DNA of 64,000 bases from Mesodorylaimus sp. YZB2_4 (Eukaryota > Nematoda > Enoplea > Dorylaimida > Dorylaimidae), in contig JASANH010000104.1 of the NCBI GenBank assembly GCA_030248295.1, positions 248,001-312,000 on the forward strand. Direction: 5' to 3'. Positions 22,318 through 33,603 of the stretch are shown piece after piece (within the stretch, counting starts at the first letter, position 1; each line of letters opens with the position of its first letter). The notes beneath the pieces were generated by a model. That model was not told where the DNA came from and searched no databases. It was given only the letters and a program-made list of their open reading frames with translations. Both the position numbers and the translations under genes were made by a program.

Positions 22318-25086
22318 AGGATAGTTTCTCTTTTTCACAGGAGATCTGCTCTTGCGATGTCGCGAAGAGTAACGTTACAATGATGGCCAGTGTCGATGTG
22401 GAAAGCCTTTTCACGAATATCCCATTGGATGACGGATGAATTACGAAACCAGCGATAGACATTTAAGATTTCAGGGTAAAAACCAGGAAGCGTGATTCCC
22501 AGCTTTTTTTCATGTCGAAATTGCATTTCAGCAGGTAGGATATACAACCCACACAATCAGTCGAGCGTCACATCAATATCCGGTGCCTTTATGCCCCAGC
22601 CGTCACTTGTTGAATCAGTACATCAGATCAAAATTTTTGGCCTACCTCCGCACCACAGAAAATCCTTAATCAGCCTCGTTAGCTTCAAGTCAGCAGCATG
22701 GCCTCAGGGACAGAAAAATTCATCAAAGAGTACACCATCAGCGAGCACAGAAGCTGATTCCACACGAGGATCTTGCCAAATATGGTCAAACCGGTAATGG
22801 CCAACTGGACGTAGACTAAGTAGGGCGCTGGTCAAATAGGCGCCCTTAAACGAGGCCTGAGCCATCTTGGCGCTAGGTCAGTAAAAAAGCGCAGAAAGAG
22901 TCAAGGGAAACTCGACGCGAGGCCATTAAAACTTCTTTTTCGTTCTATGTCACTCGTGATCACACCTTTACATTTGTGCACTTGTCCAAGAGAAAAGATA
23001 GCACTCGCTAAAAGAACGACAATATGACTCCATGCGATAATTATGGGACAAACCTCGAAGATACTCAATCAAATTATTACGATCGTGAGCAATCATCTTG
23101 TTAAAAATGCGCTGATCAGCTTCTTCGTACCGTGGACGTTTTCGCGCTGGCTCATGACCTCCAACGAGTCGCTCGTACTCGGCGTCGAACCCCTTTTGTA
23201 ATTTCTTAAAAGTGCTAATGAAAGTCCACAAGTTTGGATGACTGACCCAAAATCCTAGCTGAAGCTTTTGATTGATCGCTTCGGGACTGAAAAGCGGCCA
23301 CGTTTCACGAATCATTCGAAATAACTTTGAATAGGTTTCCATCGCTTTGTTTGGAAGCAGGCAGAACATATGACTGGGAACACAAATCCCATGTCTCTTC
23401 TGGCCAGAATAGCGAAAATTTGGATAAATAGAGGTGGTGACAGAAGAAAGGTACCGTCCATGAATACTCCTTTCATTTGATTGCTCCACGTTTCATTGTA
23501 TGCACGGTCAAAAATTAAAATACGTTGCTCATCACCAGCTCCAGAATCAGACAACAAAAATAGTTCGTTCACACCGGGTGTTGATTCGTAATGAGCATAG
23601 TTGTCAGGGACAACTATGTCTTGCCGATTTTGTGGATTTGAATTCGCAGGCTGGTCATTGTGGCGCTTCCGGCCAACCAGCTTTCGAGTTGCATTCGTAC
23701 TGAGTAATTGACCAAAAGCTGCAATGGAGGCATTTTGAATGGCTTCAGCTCGGATTTGGGCAGGATTCTCCATCGTGGCTTCAGCGCGTCGCTTCCCACG
23801 TCGAAAATTCCTAGCAAGACTTGCAAGATTTCCTGGCAAGTCTGTTGAGAATACTTGCAAGAAATACCTGTAAACTTTCTAGCAAGAACGATCAATATCA
23901 TCCTCGACAAGCTGTTTCCAACAGGCCAGGAGCAAGTACAAGGTGTCAGTCGGGTGCACCTCAAATCACTTTTGGAGCTTGCGGTGAAAGACTGTTTTTT
24001 TCTTGTTTGATGGGAAATCTTACCAGCAGGTAGACGGGGTTGCCATGGGCAATCCTTTGGGTCCCGTTTTCGCCAATATCTTTCTAGCTCGTCATGAAAT
24101 CTCATGGCTTCAAAACGCCCCAAAGAGCTCGCCCCAGTGGTCTATCGCAGATATGTGGATGACACTTTCCTCTCTTTCAATACGGAACAGGCGGATGACA
24201 TAACCACTCCCTTTGATGATGCAGCCAACAAGTTTGCTTAAGCAAACAGCACAAGAACATGCGCTTCTCTGTGGAGCTGGAATCTGATGTCTCTATTTCA
24301 TTTTTGGGGGTCTCCATAATGCGATCAGACCAGGGCTTTAGCACGTCAACTTTTCGAAAACCAACTTTCAAAGGCCTGTACACCCAGTTTGAAAGTTGCA
24401 TGCCAATCAGATAAAAGAGAGGTCTGTTCCAGATTCTATTCTACCGTGCTTATCAGCTATGCTCCGACTATAACCTCTTGCATGATGAGTTCAACAAGAT
24501 CAAGGATATCATGGCCAAGAATGGATATTCACACTGGCTCATGGACAAAGTCTTGCGACGCTTCCTGTCCAGTCAGTATCAGGTTCCAGCAGCCAAGAAT
24601 CGAGACTCGAGCCCACGTGAAACACGCTTTATCAAGATCCCCTTCATTGGCCACCACAGTCTCATCATCCGCCGACGTTTGTACCGACTTCTCCCTCAAG
24701 CATCCCCACAGATCGATTTCCGCTTTATCTTCACCACGTGCGAAAGAATTGGTGATCGTTTTAACATCAAGAATCGCCTGCCCCGTTTACTAGCCTCGCA
24801 CGTCGTCTATTCGTTCTCTTGTCGTTGCTGTAATGCAACGTATGTTGGAAAGACGATCCGACACTTGGGCGTGAGAATTGGTGGGCACGCAAGCACTTCT
24901 TTCCGAACGAGGAAACGTGTTCGAGCCGCAGCAAATTCGGCTAGTTTGGATCACATGCTTCAAGCGGGACATGACGCTGGCTGCGATGATTTTCGCATCA
25001 TCGATCGTGCAAATTGTGACAAACTTCTGAAGATCAAAGAAGCCATCGACCAAACGTCCTACTTTGAACCAGCAGAAGGACTTTGA
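22318..25086 (+). mobile_element. Penelope-like retroelement (RT plus GIY-YIG), interrupted and frameshifted
   Basis: Retrotransposon remnant. RT motif A reads SVDVESLFTNIPLDD at about 22390-22435. After a 1.45-kb foreign stretch the same domain resumes near 23887 (TINIILDKLF), then DGVAMGNPLGPVFANIF, then the catalytic YVDD at about 24149-24160 in another frame. The C-terminal part (24478-25086, one open frame) carries a GIY-YIG endonuclease (HVVYSFSCRC, ATYVGKTIRHLGVRIGGH) and ends at a stop. RT followed by GIY-YIG defines endonuclease-bearing Penelope-like elements. At least two frame changes and an in-frame stop near 24238 show it is dead. The 5' end is missing. Confidence 0.85.
22440..23886 (-). 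mobile_element. Insertion with a MULE-type transposase, splitting the Penelope-like element
   Basis: Bounded by the two halves of the RT domain. On the minus strand a transposase-like protein begins near 23860 and has FMDGTFLLSPPLFIQIFAI, the MULE pattern DGTF..SPPLF.Q; in a second frame GICVPSHMFCLLPNKAMETY and further sequence follow to 22968. The frame change near 23390 makes it a pseudogene, unless it is an assembly error. Exact ends are uncertain: I found no clear terminal inverted repeats or target duplication. The right end has repeated CTAGCAAG/CTTGCAAG words. Confidence 0.65.
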
Positions 25087-25151
25087 AACACTCACGCTTT
25101 TGCAATAGGTTGTAGGTACTGTACATAGTGGCTATACGCTACACTATACAC

Positions 25152-25388
25152 TATGTAGTCGTGTAGGTATCCTACCTTGCCACGGGTCTGACCCGGTGTT
25201 CGGTCTACGTGAAGACAAGAGACGAAGAGAAGGCGGCTGTTCTTGGCACAGGCAGCAACAGAGAGTGAGTAGGAAAAAGGGCATCCACATGAACCAAAAA
25301 ACGAGACAGGCCCAAAGTGGTTAGACGCATAAATGAGACTTATGCTAATGAGCAACCGGTTAGGCCATGAACCCCATTATCACTACAA
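25152..25388. repeat. Dispersed repeat family, long copy
   Basis: Nearly identical to 32662-32785 over its first 75 bp (containing CCACGGGTCTGACCCGGTGT) and last 35 bp (AACCGGTTAGGCCATGAACC region). This copy has about 120 bp more in the middle, so the second is an internal-deletion derivative. It sits just after the Penelope-like element. Confidence 0.7.
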
Positions 25389-25427
25389 CTATACTTTACA
25401 ATGCTATACGGTTGTTCTGCATAACTG

Positions 25428-25535
25428 TGTGGGTAATCTGCCCTGGCTGGTCAGATTCTACGAAGTGCCAGCGAAGTGATTGTTTTTCAGTGCGAGTTGA
25501 TCAATAGGATACGTAAATTTAATCAGACATGCGAT
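25428..25535. repeat. Dispersed repeat, copy 2
   Basis: Same family as 18778-18862: shared TCTGCCCTGGCTGGTC core and AATCAGACATGCGAT tail, with about 25 bp more between them. Confidence 0.6.
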
Positions 25536-25584
25536 TTTTTCAGTTTTAGTTCATAAGCAATAAAAAAAACATTTTTATAATGTT

Positions 25585-25748
25585 CATGTTCATGTTTTAC
25601 CACATCACCAAACGCTTATGCGCACTCGAGGGTGAAGGGACACATTTTACACGAAATGATTTACCGGCCCGCGAGTCGAACACTCGCCCGTAACTGCGCA
25701 CCTGGCGTGAGAGGCAAACGCCTAACCCAAACAGGCCACGAGGCCGGA
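25585..25748 (-). repeat. tRNA-derived SINE, copy 1
   Basis: On the minus strand a tRNA-like head (GGGTTAGGCG A-box-like; CCTCTCACGCC anticodon region with CTC as in tRNA-Glu; GTGTTCGACTC B-box-like) is followed by a conserved unrelated tail (ATCATTTCGTGTAAAATGTG ... CTCGAGTGCGCATAAGCG). A second copy is on the plus strand at 46600-46745 and tail fragments are elsewhere. Head plus tail in several places makes it a SINE, not a tRNA gene. Confidence 0.75.
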
Positions 25749-25761
25749 TAATTGAAGATGT

Positions 25762-28700
25762 TCACACATAAAAATCGATTCGATTGCCTCGTTTTACCAA
25801 TTTCAATTTGGTAGTGGTCGGGGCGCATCCACTGCTCTCGGACGTGCTTGAACAACTCGTATCGTCAGCAGCCATCCGAAGTTGTGCATTGGCTTTGTTA
25901 AATTTGAGTGGCAAGACGGGCGTGCTCACGAAACAACCAGTCCAATCTTCGTGCTCGTCCTTTTCGGTGTCACGGTCGTGAAATAGCAGCTCGGTCGTTT
26001 CACTGCCAGTGTCGATGAAGATGCTACAATCAGAGGAGCAGATAGGGTGTCTCACAAACTGCTGCTGTGCCATAGAGGGCACGTCTGTTGCTGTCCTCGA
26101 CTCGGACCAACTTTCTGCATGTCGTGTTGTCGAGCCAGTTTGCCGTCAGCGCTACCTTATATGCGCATGTAGCAGAGGTGTATACTGTAGTGCAGAGTGC
26201 GCTGCTTCCGAAAGCGCTTATGCAACTCATGCTATCAGCAAACTGCTTACGCTGATGAGATGTTGACGAAAGGCGGCTTGCCCGTTGCATTGTGCACGAC
26301 CAGATACATCTTCGCCACCACTTCGACCAGGTGCCGACACTCAAACACGAAGTCGCCCGATCTTCGATTCAGCGAGTTCTAAAAGCGCAGTACAATGCGT
26401 ATCACTGGGACCCACCGCAGGTACGGAATGGCTTACGCTCTTGAAATGCAACACAGCCACCGAGTCGCCGTACGGACTAACCGAAATCTTGACAAGATCA
26501 CCGACCAGTGCGCGGTGCTTCAAGGTAAGCGTCCGGTGGTCCATGATCACAATGCCGTTTGTGCTCACGATAAGTAGCTCGGGTGAGATCTGAAAAGGTG
26601 AGCGCGTCTACTCCGATGCCTGCGAAAATCAAGGCAAGAGTCATGTGAAACATGAAAGCCTGTGCGCAATATTTGAATTTTCATCTACTTCTGCCGTATC
26701 CTATCTGCAGAGATATATTGACTAATCCTGACTGCTTCTCGATTAACCTCCTTTCTATTGCCATGCTCTGCAGTGCCTTGTGCTAGTGCTCGACTTGTCA
26801 TTCGTTCGTTGGGCCACCCAAGTAAACGGTTGCTTCTCCTATTTTTTCCGGGTCTGCCCTGATCGCGTGGCAGTGCTGGTAGGTCTACATGCCACTGACC
26901 ACTTCCGTTTAAAATATTTTGATTTCCTTTCCCATTTTTGCTCTTTGTTAGCGTGTGAACAGCTCTCGCAATCAGAGCACGACACCTACTCTGACTGCAG
27001 ACGACCCCCCATTATCACTCTCACAGCTGCAGCATTTTAAAAATCCCGCCCCGAGCTAACACTACTAGAATGTTTGAATTCGCTAGTTTGAATTGTTTGC
27101 CCCCTCCCATTCATACCTTTCCCGACGACCGATGCAACTTGGACACCAGGTCGGCAAAGACCACGTATTCGTCTCCAGTTTCAGCCGCCACCCGTCTCCA
27201 CTTCGAGTTCTGCCTTATCCGGACATAGTCACCCCTGAACGGATGACCGACCGTCATTGCATAATTGCTCTTTTTATCCTTGAATACCAAGCTGGCCGCT
27301 AATTTCTCTCGCATTCGAAAATAAGCTTGCTGGTCAACATTCGTGCGATAAAGTCGGCACTGGAAAAATGAGCTGCTCATCAGCTGCTATTTAGGGTGCA
27401 TGAAGCTAGTCTCACCCTCCACTTATGGTACAGCTGTCTTAACTGATCGTCAGCCACTCGACAGAAGCTGGGCGCAAAGTCGGGCCAGTTAGTGTCCAAC
27501 GGTGAAGTGGATGGCAACGCTTCCGCCAACTTCATCATGTACCTCGCAATCTGAAAATCGACCACCTGTATCAAACCCCAGCCTTGTCAAACTTAAGCTA
27601 GGAGAACCTACCACAACACTTTTTAACCACGAACATAGAACATTGACCAAGTGGCCCTGACGAATCCTGATATACTCTTTGCGTGCCTTCAACGAAGAAC
27701 ACCACTTTCAATACGCCTACACCACAAACTACAGCCACCTCAGTCTCACCTTCCAACCTCGAAGCCGAGCCTGAAGATAAATAACTGCTCGCCTCTTCTC
27801 CAAGAATTCTCTTCTGGCCCTGAACGCACGATAATGGGCTGCAATGACTGTCTGGCTCTGATCAAATATACTTCGTCGGTCGTTGCGGGTCAGCCATCGA
27901 CGGTAGGCTCTTTGAATAATGGAAGCCAAGTAGTGCAGTCGCCTTGCCCTTCTCTCTTCCAGAATCGACAGCTACACAGGAGCTTTCTAGTTGTCCCAAT
28001 CCCAGCCCCATGAACCCAATACCCTTACCGTCTCTGTGTTCTTGATGAACACCTTCTCCCTTCCCAGAGCGTAATGATTAGGTGCGATCTGCTGATGACG
28101 AAGAATGGTCGTGACGCCGCTTCGCGCATTTGCACCAGTCCATCGAGGCCAGGTTAATGGGCTGAGCATCTTGTAGCGGTCTAAGCATTCGTTGTATGCA
28201 AAACTGTACGCGAACCCAGCAGCGCCCAAGCGAACAAGCGACGGGATCCTGAAATAAGTCGGTCAGTGAACCTTGCACCCGACGTCCAGGAGTAGAGATG
28301 AATCTGAAGACGCCAGATCAGTGCAGTGAATCCCATCGATATGCGTACATATACGATGTTTACTCGGAAGACTCCGCGGGGAAGATGAAAATTCCATTTC
28401 AATTGGGGCCCAGACGAGGGACACGTTCAGGATGGAGAGGGCAAGAATTTTAAGATGGCTGCCAGTACATTCTTTTAGCAATTTTGTGGCCCATGAAGTA
28501 AAATCCTGAATGTTTTATTTACTCCTGGAAAGGTCTTTAAACATCTCAGACCACGAACCAACTGATTTAAATAATCGATTTGCCTTTCGAAACGAAACCA
28601 CGGCGAGCCTGAGCTTTAGGCCCGAGCTGCAACTTTTAACTTTGGCCCTGGGGCATTGAGATGGAGAGACTTTCGTATAAGACGGTAATGTCCTTATCAA

Positions 28701-31700
28701 TTTCCTTATAGAGGCCATTCCCGAACAAATGCAGTCGTTGGTTAGCGTACATCACCCATAAGTCACGCATAAGATTTTGGACTCCTGGCTTTGCTGAGCC
28801 TAGCTTACTTGAACGCTTTCAGCTGTCTCTCGACACATTCATTATCGACAAGACTCGTTCGTTGTTTATCGTTAGGCTGAAAGGAAAGAGGCTGTAAATG
28901 ACCAACGACGCCCCCCCCCCCCAGTGTGGTGAGTGCACCTCCCTCAGACCAAACAAAACACAGCTCCAGCACAGCGTTAGCTCCAGCTCAAACGAAAAGG
29001 TCTTCAGAATTACAGTCGATCGTCGCCTATCGTACAGTTTCCGCGGCTAAAGCCTCTAATCCATAATACAGTACCAACGGGTCCCTTCTCGAGAGACCTT
29101 ATACACTAGCACTGAGAAAATTGAGATCTTTCCCAAAAGTGAACATCCTATTTGGGCTGGCTCAACCAACAGTAACATTCAGTCAGACGGAAGCTACAAT
29201 CTAGCATTAGCCACAAGGGGAGCACAACAGCTAGTTTCTTACCTTTATGCACACGACGTAAGTACAATGCACGTCCTCCAACGTTTTAAGCATGGACGAT
29301 AAGGCTGCCTGAAGGACACATAATCAGGTTAATGAGCGACGAGCAACAACGTTGCGCTTACCCTGAACTGACCAGAAACAGATAACGGCTTCCGGCTCTG
29401 CCGTTTGTTATCGACGTCTGCATTCTCTACAAGAAACGAGTTTATCCAGAAACATTACAGTAAAGTGTGTGGCTGTTTCGGTGACCGCCAACAGGAGCGC
29501 AGTCTACTGTAAAACTTAAGTGGCCCCAATGGGTGCGACCTCCAGGCGTGAAATAATTTGGCATCTACATAAGCAGATCTAAGCGGCGTGGATCTGATCG
29601 TGATTGTGAGCAGCGTAACATCTTCAGCTCATCAACGTCGTTCCGAGGCTCCAAAAGTTTCCCCTTCTATGAAATAATATATCAACATCCCACCAGATCG
29701 CTGTAGGGGATCGTCTGACAGTCGATCATCTGCCGTAGCAGACAGCTTGGAACGTCTTCCGGGTGTTTCCAGTCAGGTGAAATCCTAGGTCGGACGACTT
29801 GGTTGGCTGTCCTGGATTCTTGGGCGAGCCAAGGATTTCAGTACAGCATCGTCACACTAACCTGATTGGAAGGCTCCCTCAGGGAACAGCAGTTTGGCCA
29901 ACTGATTACCCGACTGGTAAAACACTTTGGCGCAATTCAGCGGTACTGCGGACACATTTTCCACATCCAAATTGGAAATGTCGTAAGTCACCTACAACAC
30001 AAATCTTAATCCAGAACCTTAATTATTCAGAGCCCATTTGCTTACCTCCCCGAAAAAGTGGTTCACAAGTAATTCTCCATTGCAGACACTGGTCGATGCA
30101 GTCGGCGAATGACAGCATTGAGGGGACATCAGCGAGGGTCCCTTGGCACACGGCGACATGTGGCAAGCATCCCTCGACTCTAGCACCATTTCAATTTGGA
30201 CTATGGCGCAGTTAAAGTCTGCCTTCTCCAAGACAGGCATCCACTGCAAGCCTTCGTCCAAGTAGGACTGCTGCCGCTTTTGGAATTCTGTGCTCGCCAA
30301 ATGGCAAAACAATCGCTCGGCAGCGTAGTTGCGAAGAAGTCGATCCAAGTTGCTCTCCTAAACAATGGTGTGAGCACGATTCTTTGATCACCGCATGCTT
30401 ACGAGTACCTTCTGTCGTTGGCCACCAGGATCAAAACCAGCGTGATCGAGCAGACACAGCTTTCTTAACCTGCGAGCTGATGCAGACTTGTTCAGAGCTG
30501 GAGCCGTCTCTCGTAATGATTGGTTCAATTTTCCAGTTAGCCAATAAAAAAGACGACACCAAAGTGTTTCGCACGCTGCATCACGCTGTCGCTTGGCTTC
30601 CCATTCATCTGCATCGGCGATCGAAACCATTTCACCACGTACTTGCAGTGTGTTGCGCTTAGTCAAGGCTAACCGTAAGTCGTCCTTCCGCTTACAGCCG
30701 AGTACTTCCGCGGACTCGAAGAACTCTAAAATCAAGTTGCTAGGTTTGTTCCTAATTTACGAGAAGGTTCTGTTGTGTCAAGCATGTCCGCTTTTCCTCG
30801 TATGGACATCGGCACCTTGTACAGTAGACGGAAAACTAAGGTGAAGCTCATGCACTCCCATTATACAGAGAATGCACCACAAGCAAGCACGCGCACAATC
30901 AACCTAGTCGTTTTCTGACTGACCTAGAAGTACAGTACTTACCGATTTCGTTATCTAAGCAGCACCCCACACTTCCATCCACGTTGATGAAGGCCCGAAA
31001 TGTAACGTTTCCCAACTTCAAAAGGACGGCCAGTAACCTGAACAAATCCTGCATCTCGGCCAATGTGACATTCAGGGCTGCGAGCGCACTCTGAAACAGG
31101 AGAGCTGTAATGGCTATCACAGTCTAGGGAATATCACGGTGATTACTTTGACGTTCCCAAAATACTTCCTCCAATAGTCGGCTGAAGCGCACGGCCCGTT
31201 TGAGTGGGACGCGCTGGACAGTTCGTTCTTCAAATATGCATAGAAATGGGGATTTCGTTGTAGTCTGATGGCTTCTGAAATTTAGCGACACTAACTTATT
31301 TCTTCTGCGCCTTGGCTATCTCACTTAGCCAGGTATGGATAATGTTTGAAAGTCTTTTCTTATCCGCACGCGGGTACTCTTCGTTCAAACTGTTTACTGT
31401 CCTATCAGCGGTTCATGGTATAAGTCCTACTCACCCTAAACCCATATGAACTCACTGAGCAGATGCAAGTCGGCACCGAGTAACAATGCATAGAAGATAC
31501 TGAAACCACCATGAATTGCCATCTGTTCAATGACACGGGTCTGCAATTAGAACTTGTCTGGCTTGGAAGTTCATGACACTGACCACTCTCAGTCCTACTC
31601 GGTCAAGTGGCAAGACTGATATCCGCGCTCCGTGGGGACTGCCCATAAAGTCCACTTCGACTTCCAGCAGCTGCGCCTGAAACATAACATCTCGTGATAT

Positions 31701-33603
31701 GCGGTGCTGATTTGAGGCTGACCAAGTAAAGAGCCGCGCTCACGTATCGACTCGATTCCTCAGCCATCTTCAGTCGAACTCCTCCGAAAGCTAAAATTAG
31801 GTACGTGCTCGATCGAGGATGCGATCAGGATGAGTGTGATCGCACTACCTTTTAGCACACTCTGAACATGCAACAACTGTTGAGCCTGCGTTGGCGCCGT
31901 CGTGGAGGCACAGTTGCCTATGAATCGTAAAGCCTGTTCGAAGCATCCTGCAACACAACAACAATGGAAGCGCTGACGCATTTTATCGATGGGCATCTTC
32001 AGTGCCTGAATGCACGATCTATAAGAATCGGACCAGAAAGAGCAGAAAAGGCAAAAAACTTGTAGCGGAATGGAGGTCCCCGCTAATTTCGATCGAAACA
32101 CTTGAATGACTCACTCGTTTTTCCACTGCCCACCTCGCCCATGAACACAATGCATTGATCCCGACTCTGTTCATAAGCCGCCCTATAGCACCATCGACAT
32201 ACCCGATACCTGTAGGAAACTGTCATTACTAGAGGAAGGATATGACCTGAGACCTTAACAATTGCTCGCTTACAAATGAGGCGCCAAATTTCGAAAGCGC
32301 TTCTTATTCTTGTAACATCTGATGAAAGCCTCCGAGTGAATCTCGTCTGACACGCCCCAGTTATTCAATGCAATCAAAACGTTGCAATTGGCCTCGGTCT
32401 GAAAAAGAGATACCGTCTACTTTCTGCCGCAAGACTTGGGTACCATTGTATCACGATGACTCAGCGCCATGTGGCTGACATTGTGGAGAATGATTAAAAG
32501 CCTACAGCAGAAGCCGGATTTAATCCTGGTTTCAAAAAGACAAAATGCCATTGCATTTAAGCCATGATTCACCCATTGAGTCATTGATGTAAGATTTCAA
32601 TGGTGCCCGTAAGGGCTTGGAAACCAGGCGACCATACAGGTCGCTTTCGCATTACGAGTACGTATGTAGTCGCGTAGGTATCCTACCTTGCCACGGGTCT
32701 GACCCGGTGTTCGGTCTACGTGAAGACAAGAGACGGAGAGTGGCCTAACCGGTTAGGCCATAAACCCCATTATCACTACACGTACATATGCTAGCAACGT
32801 ACTGTACTGTACTGCACTGTACTGTACACATTTCCTCGAAGGTATCTTTGGGAGAGATATGCCCTCTGGGGATATGCCCGCAGGGAGATTCAAGGAGTGG
32901 CATAAAAATTTCAAATGTCGTTAATGTTCGAGGATGCCCTCTCGAATGAACCCCATCATGGGGTGGGCTTAAAAAATATTAGCCCGTCCCCCCTCTTTAT
33001 GGTGTTTGCGAAAGCACTTTGCTAAACTGGTGCTTGAAGATTGACACTACGAGCACTGATTGCTAGCGGCATAAGCCATGCTTAAGCCTAAAGCATACTG
33101 CACTTATTAGCTGTCCTTTTTAGTGCAAATCAGGGTCAAGCGAGAATGCATGAAAGGGTTTGCGTATCGGCAAAATGTAACTTTTAAGACCCTGGGGCTT
33201 ATTTGAGGGCAGACATGAAATTCAACCGGGTCCTCCGCGGAGACTTATTCGAGCGGTAGCTACTCGAGAAAAAAACGGTTAAAAATATTTCGACGTCATA
33301 ATGAGCTTTGCAATCTGCAACATCAGTGGCTCACAGTGCAATAATCAGAGACTGCGTGGCGTCAAGCCAGACTGCACTCGGCCGGTTCCTACAGTACACC
33401 ATAATTACGTCCCATGCTGAGCATCCAGACTGGGTTCTCCTTACGTAGATTCTCCCAACTGCGAATCGTTCCTTCAAGTAATCCAATAAGGCATCCGAGT
33501 TCTTGCTGTTAAGTCGCAATCGACAATGATTATCGTTATTGTTATTCATGTGCTCACCTTCGAGCCAAAGTTCGACGGCCTTCGCATCCAAATCTCCGGC
33601 CAT
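25762..33603 (-). CDS. Class-I myosin (short-tailed, TH1) with divergent motor
   Basis: Actin-based motor linking membranes to actin. First exons 33603-33445, 32398-32274, 32209-32115, 31947-31849, 31790-31744 and 31676-31584 join in phase; many more follow. N terminus ALLDYLKERFAVGRIY; P-loop GEVGSGKT (32139-32116, consensus GESGxGKT); switch-I area EESSRY; GGFSIFYALLLGA near 31500; HLGN-like KLGNVTF near 31010; switch II LLDHAGFDP near 30440; relay NYAAERLFCHL near 30320; converter AGFAYSFAYNECLDRYKML..LTWPRW near 28150; IQ motifs about 27920-27730; TH1 tail from about 27370 (RMREKLAASLVFKDKKSNY) to KRGNRIDFYV and stop. The tail best recalls the MYO1D type. The upper-50K/actin-binding exons between 29860 and 28260 were not identified. 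It could be a functional but unusual myosin or one losing ATPase activity. A 5' noncoding exon is likely, since an acceptor precedes the start. Confidence 0.85.
28260..29860. other. Myosin gene interior with no recognised exon
   Basis: This 1.6 kb should hold exons for the lower 50K/actin-binding part of the motor, but I could not recognise them. A poly-C run is at 28910-28922 and a dispersed repeat at about 29712-29825. Confidence 0.4.
29712..29825. repeat. Dispersed repeat family (GATC-CTGC type), copy 1
   Basis: Resembles 39364-39462 and 47213-47310: a GTCTG.CA.TCGATC.TCTGC start and, about 80 bp on, GTCGGACGACTTGGTTGGCTGTCC matching the GGAAGAC...TTGGCTGCCC of the others. Most diverged copy. 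Confidence 0.45.
32662..32785. repeat. Dispersed repeat family, short copy in myosin intron 1
   Basis: Same family as 25152-25388, missing its middle about 120 bp. It lies in the large first coding intron of the myosin gene (33444-32399) and contains a GGCCTAACCGGTTAGGCC palindrome. Confidence 0.7.
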
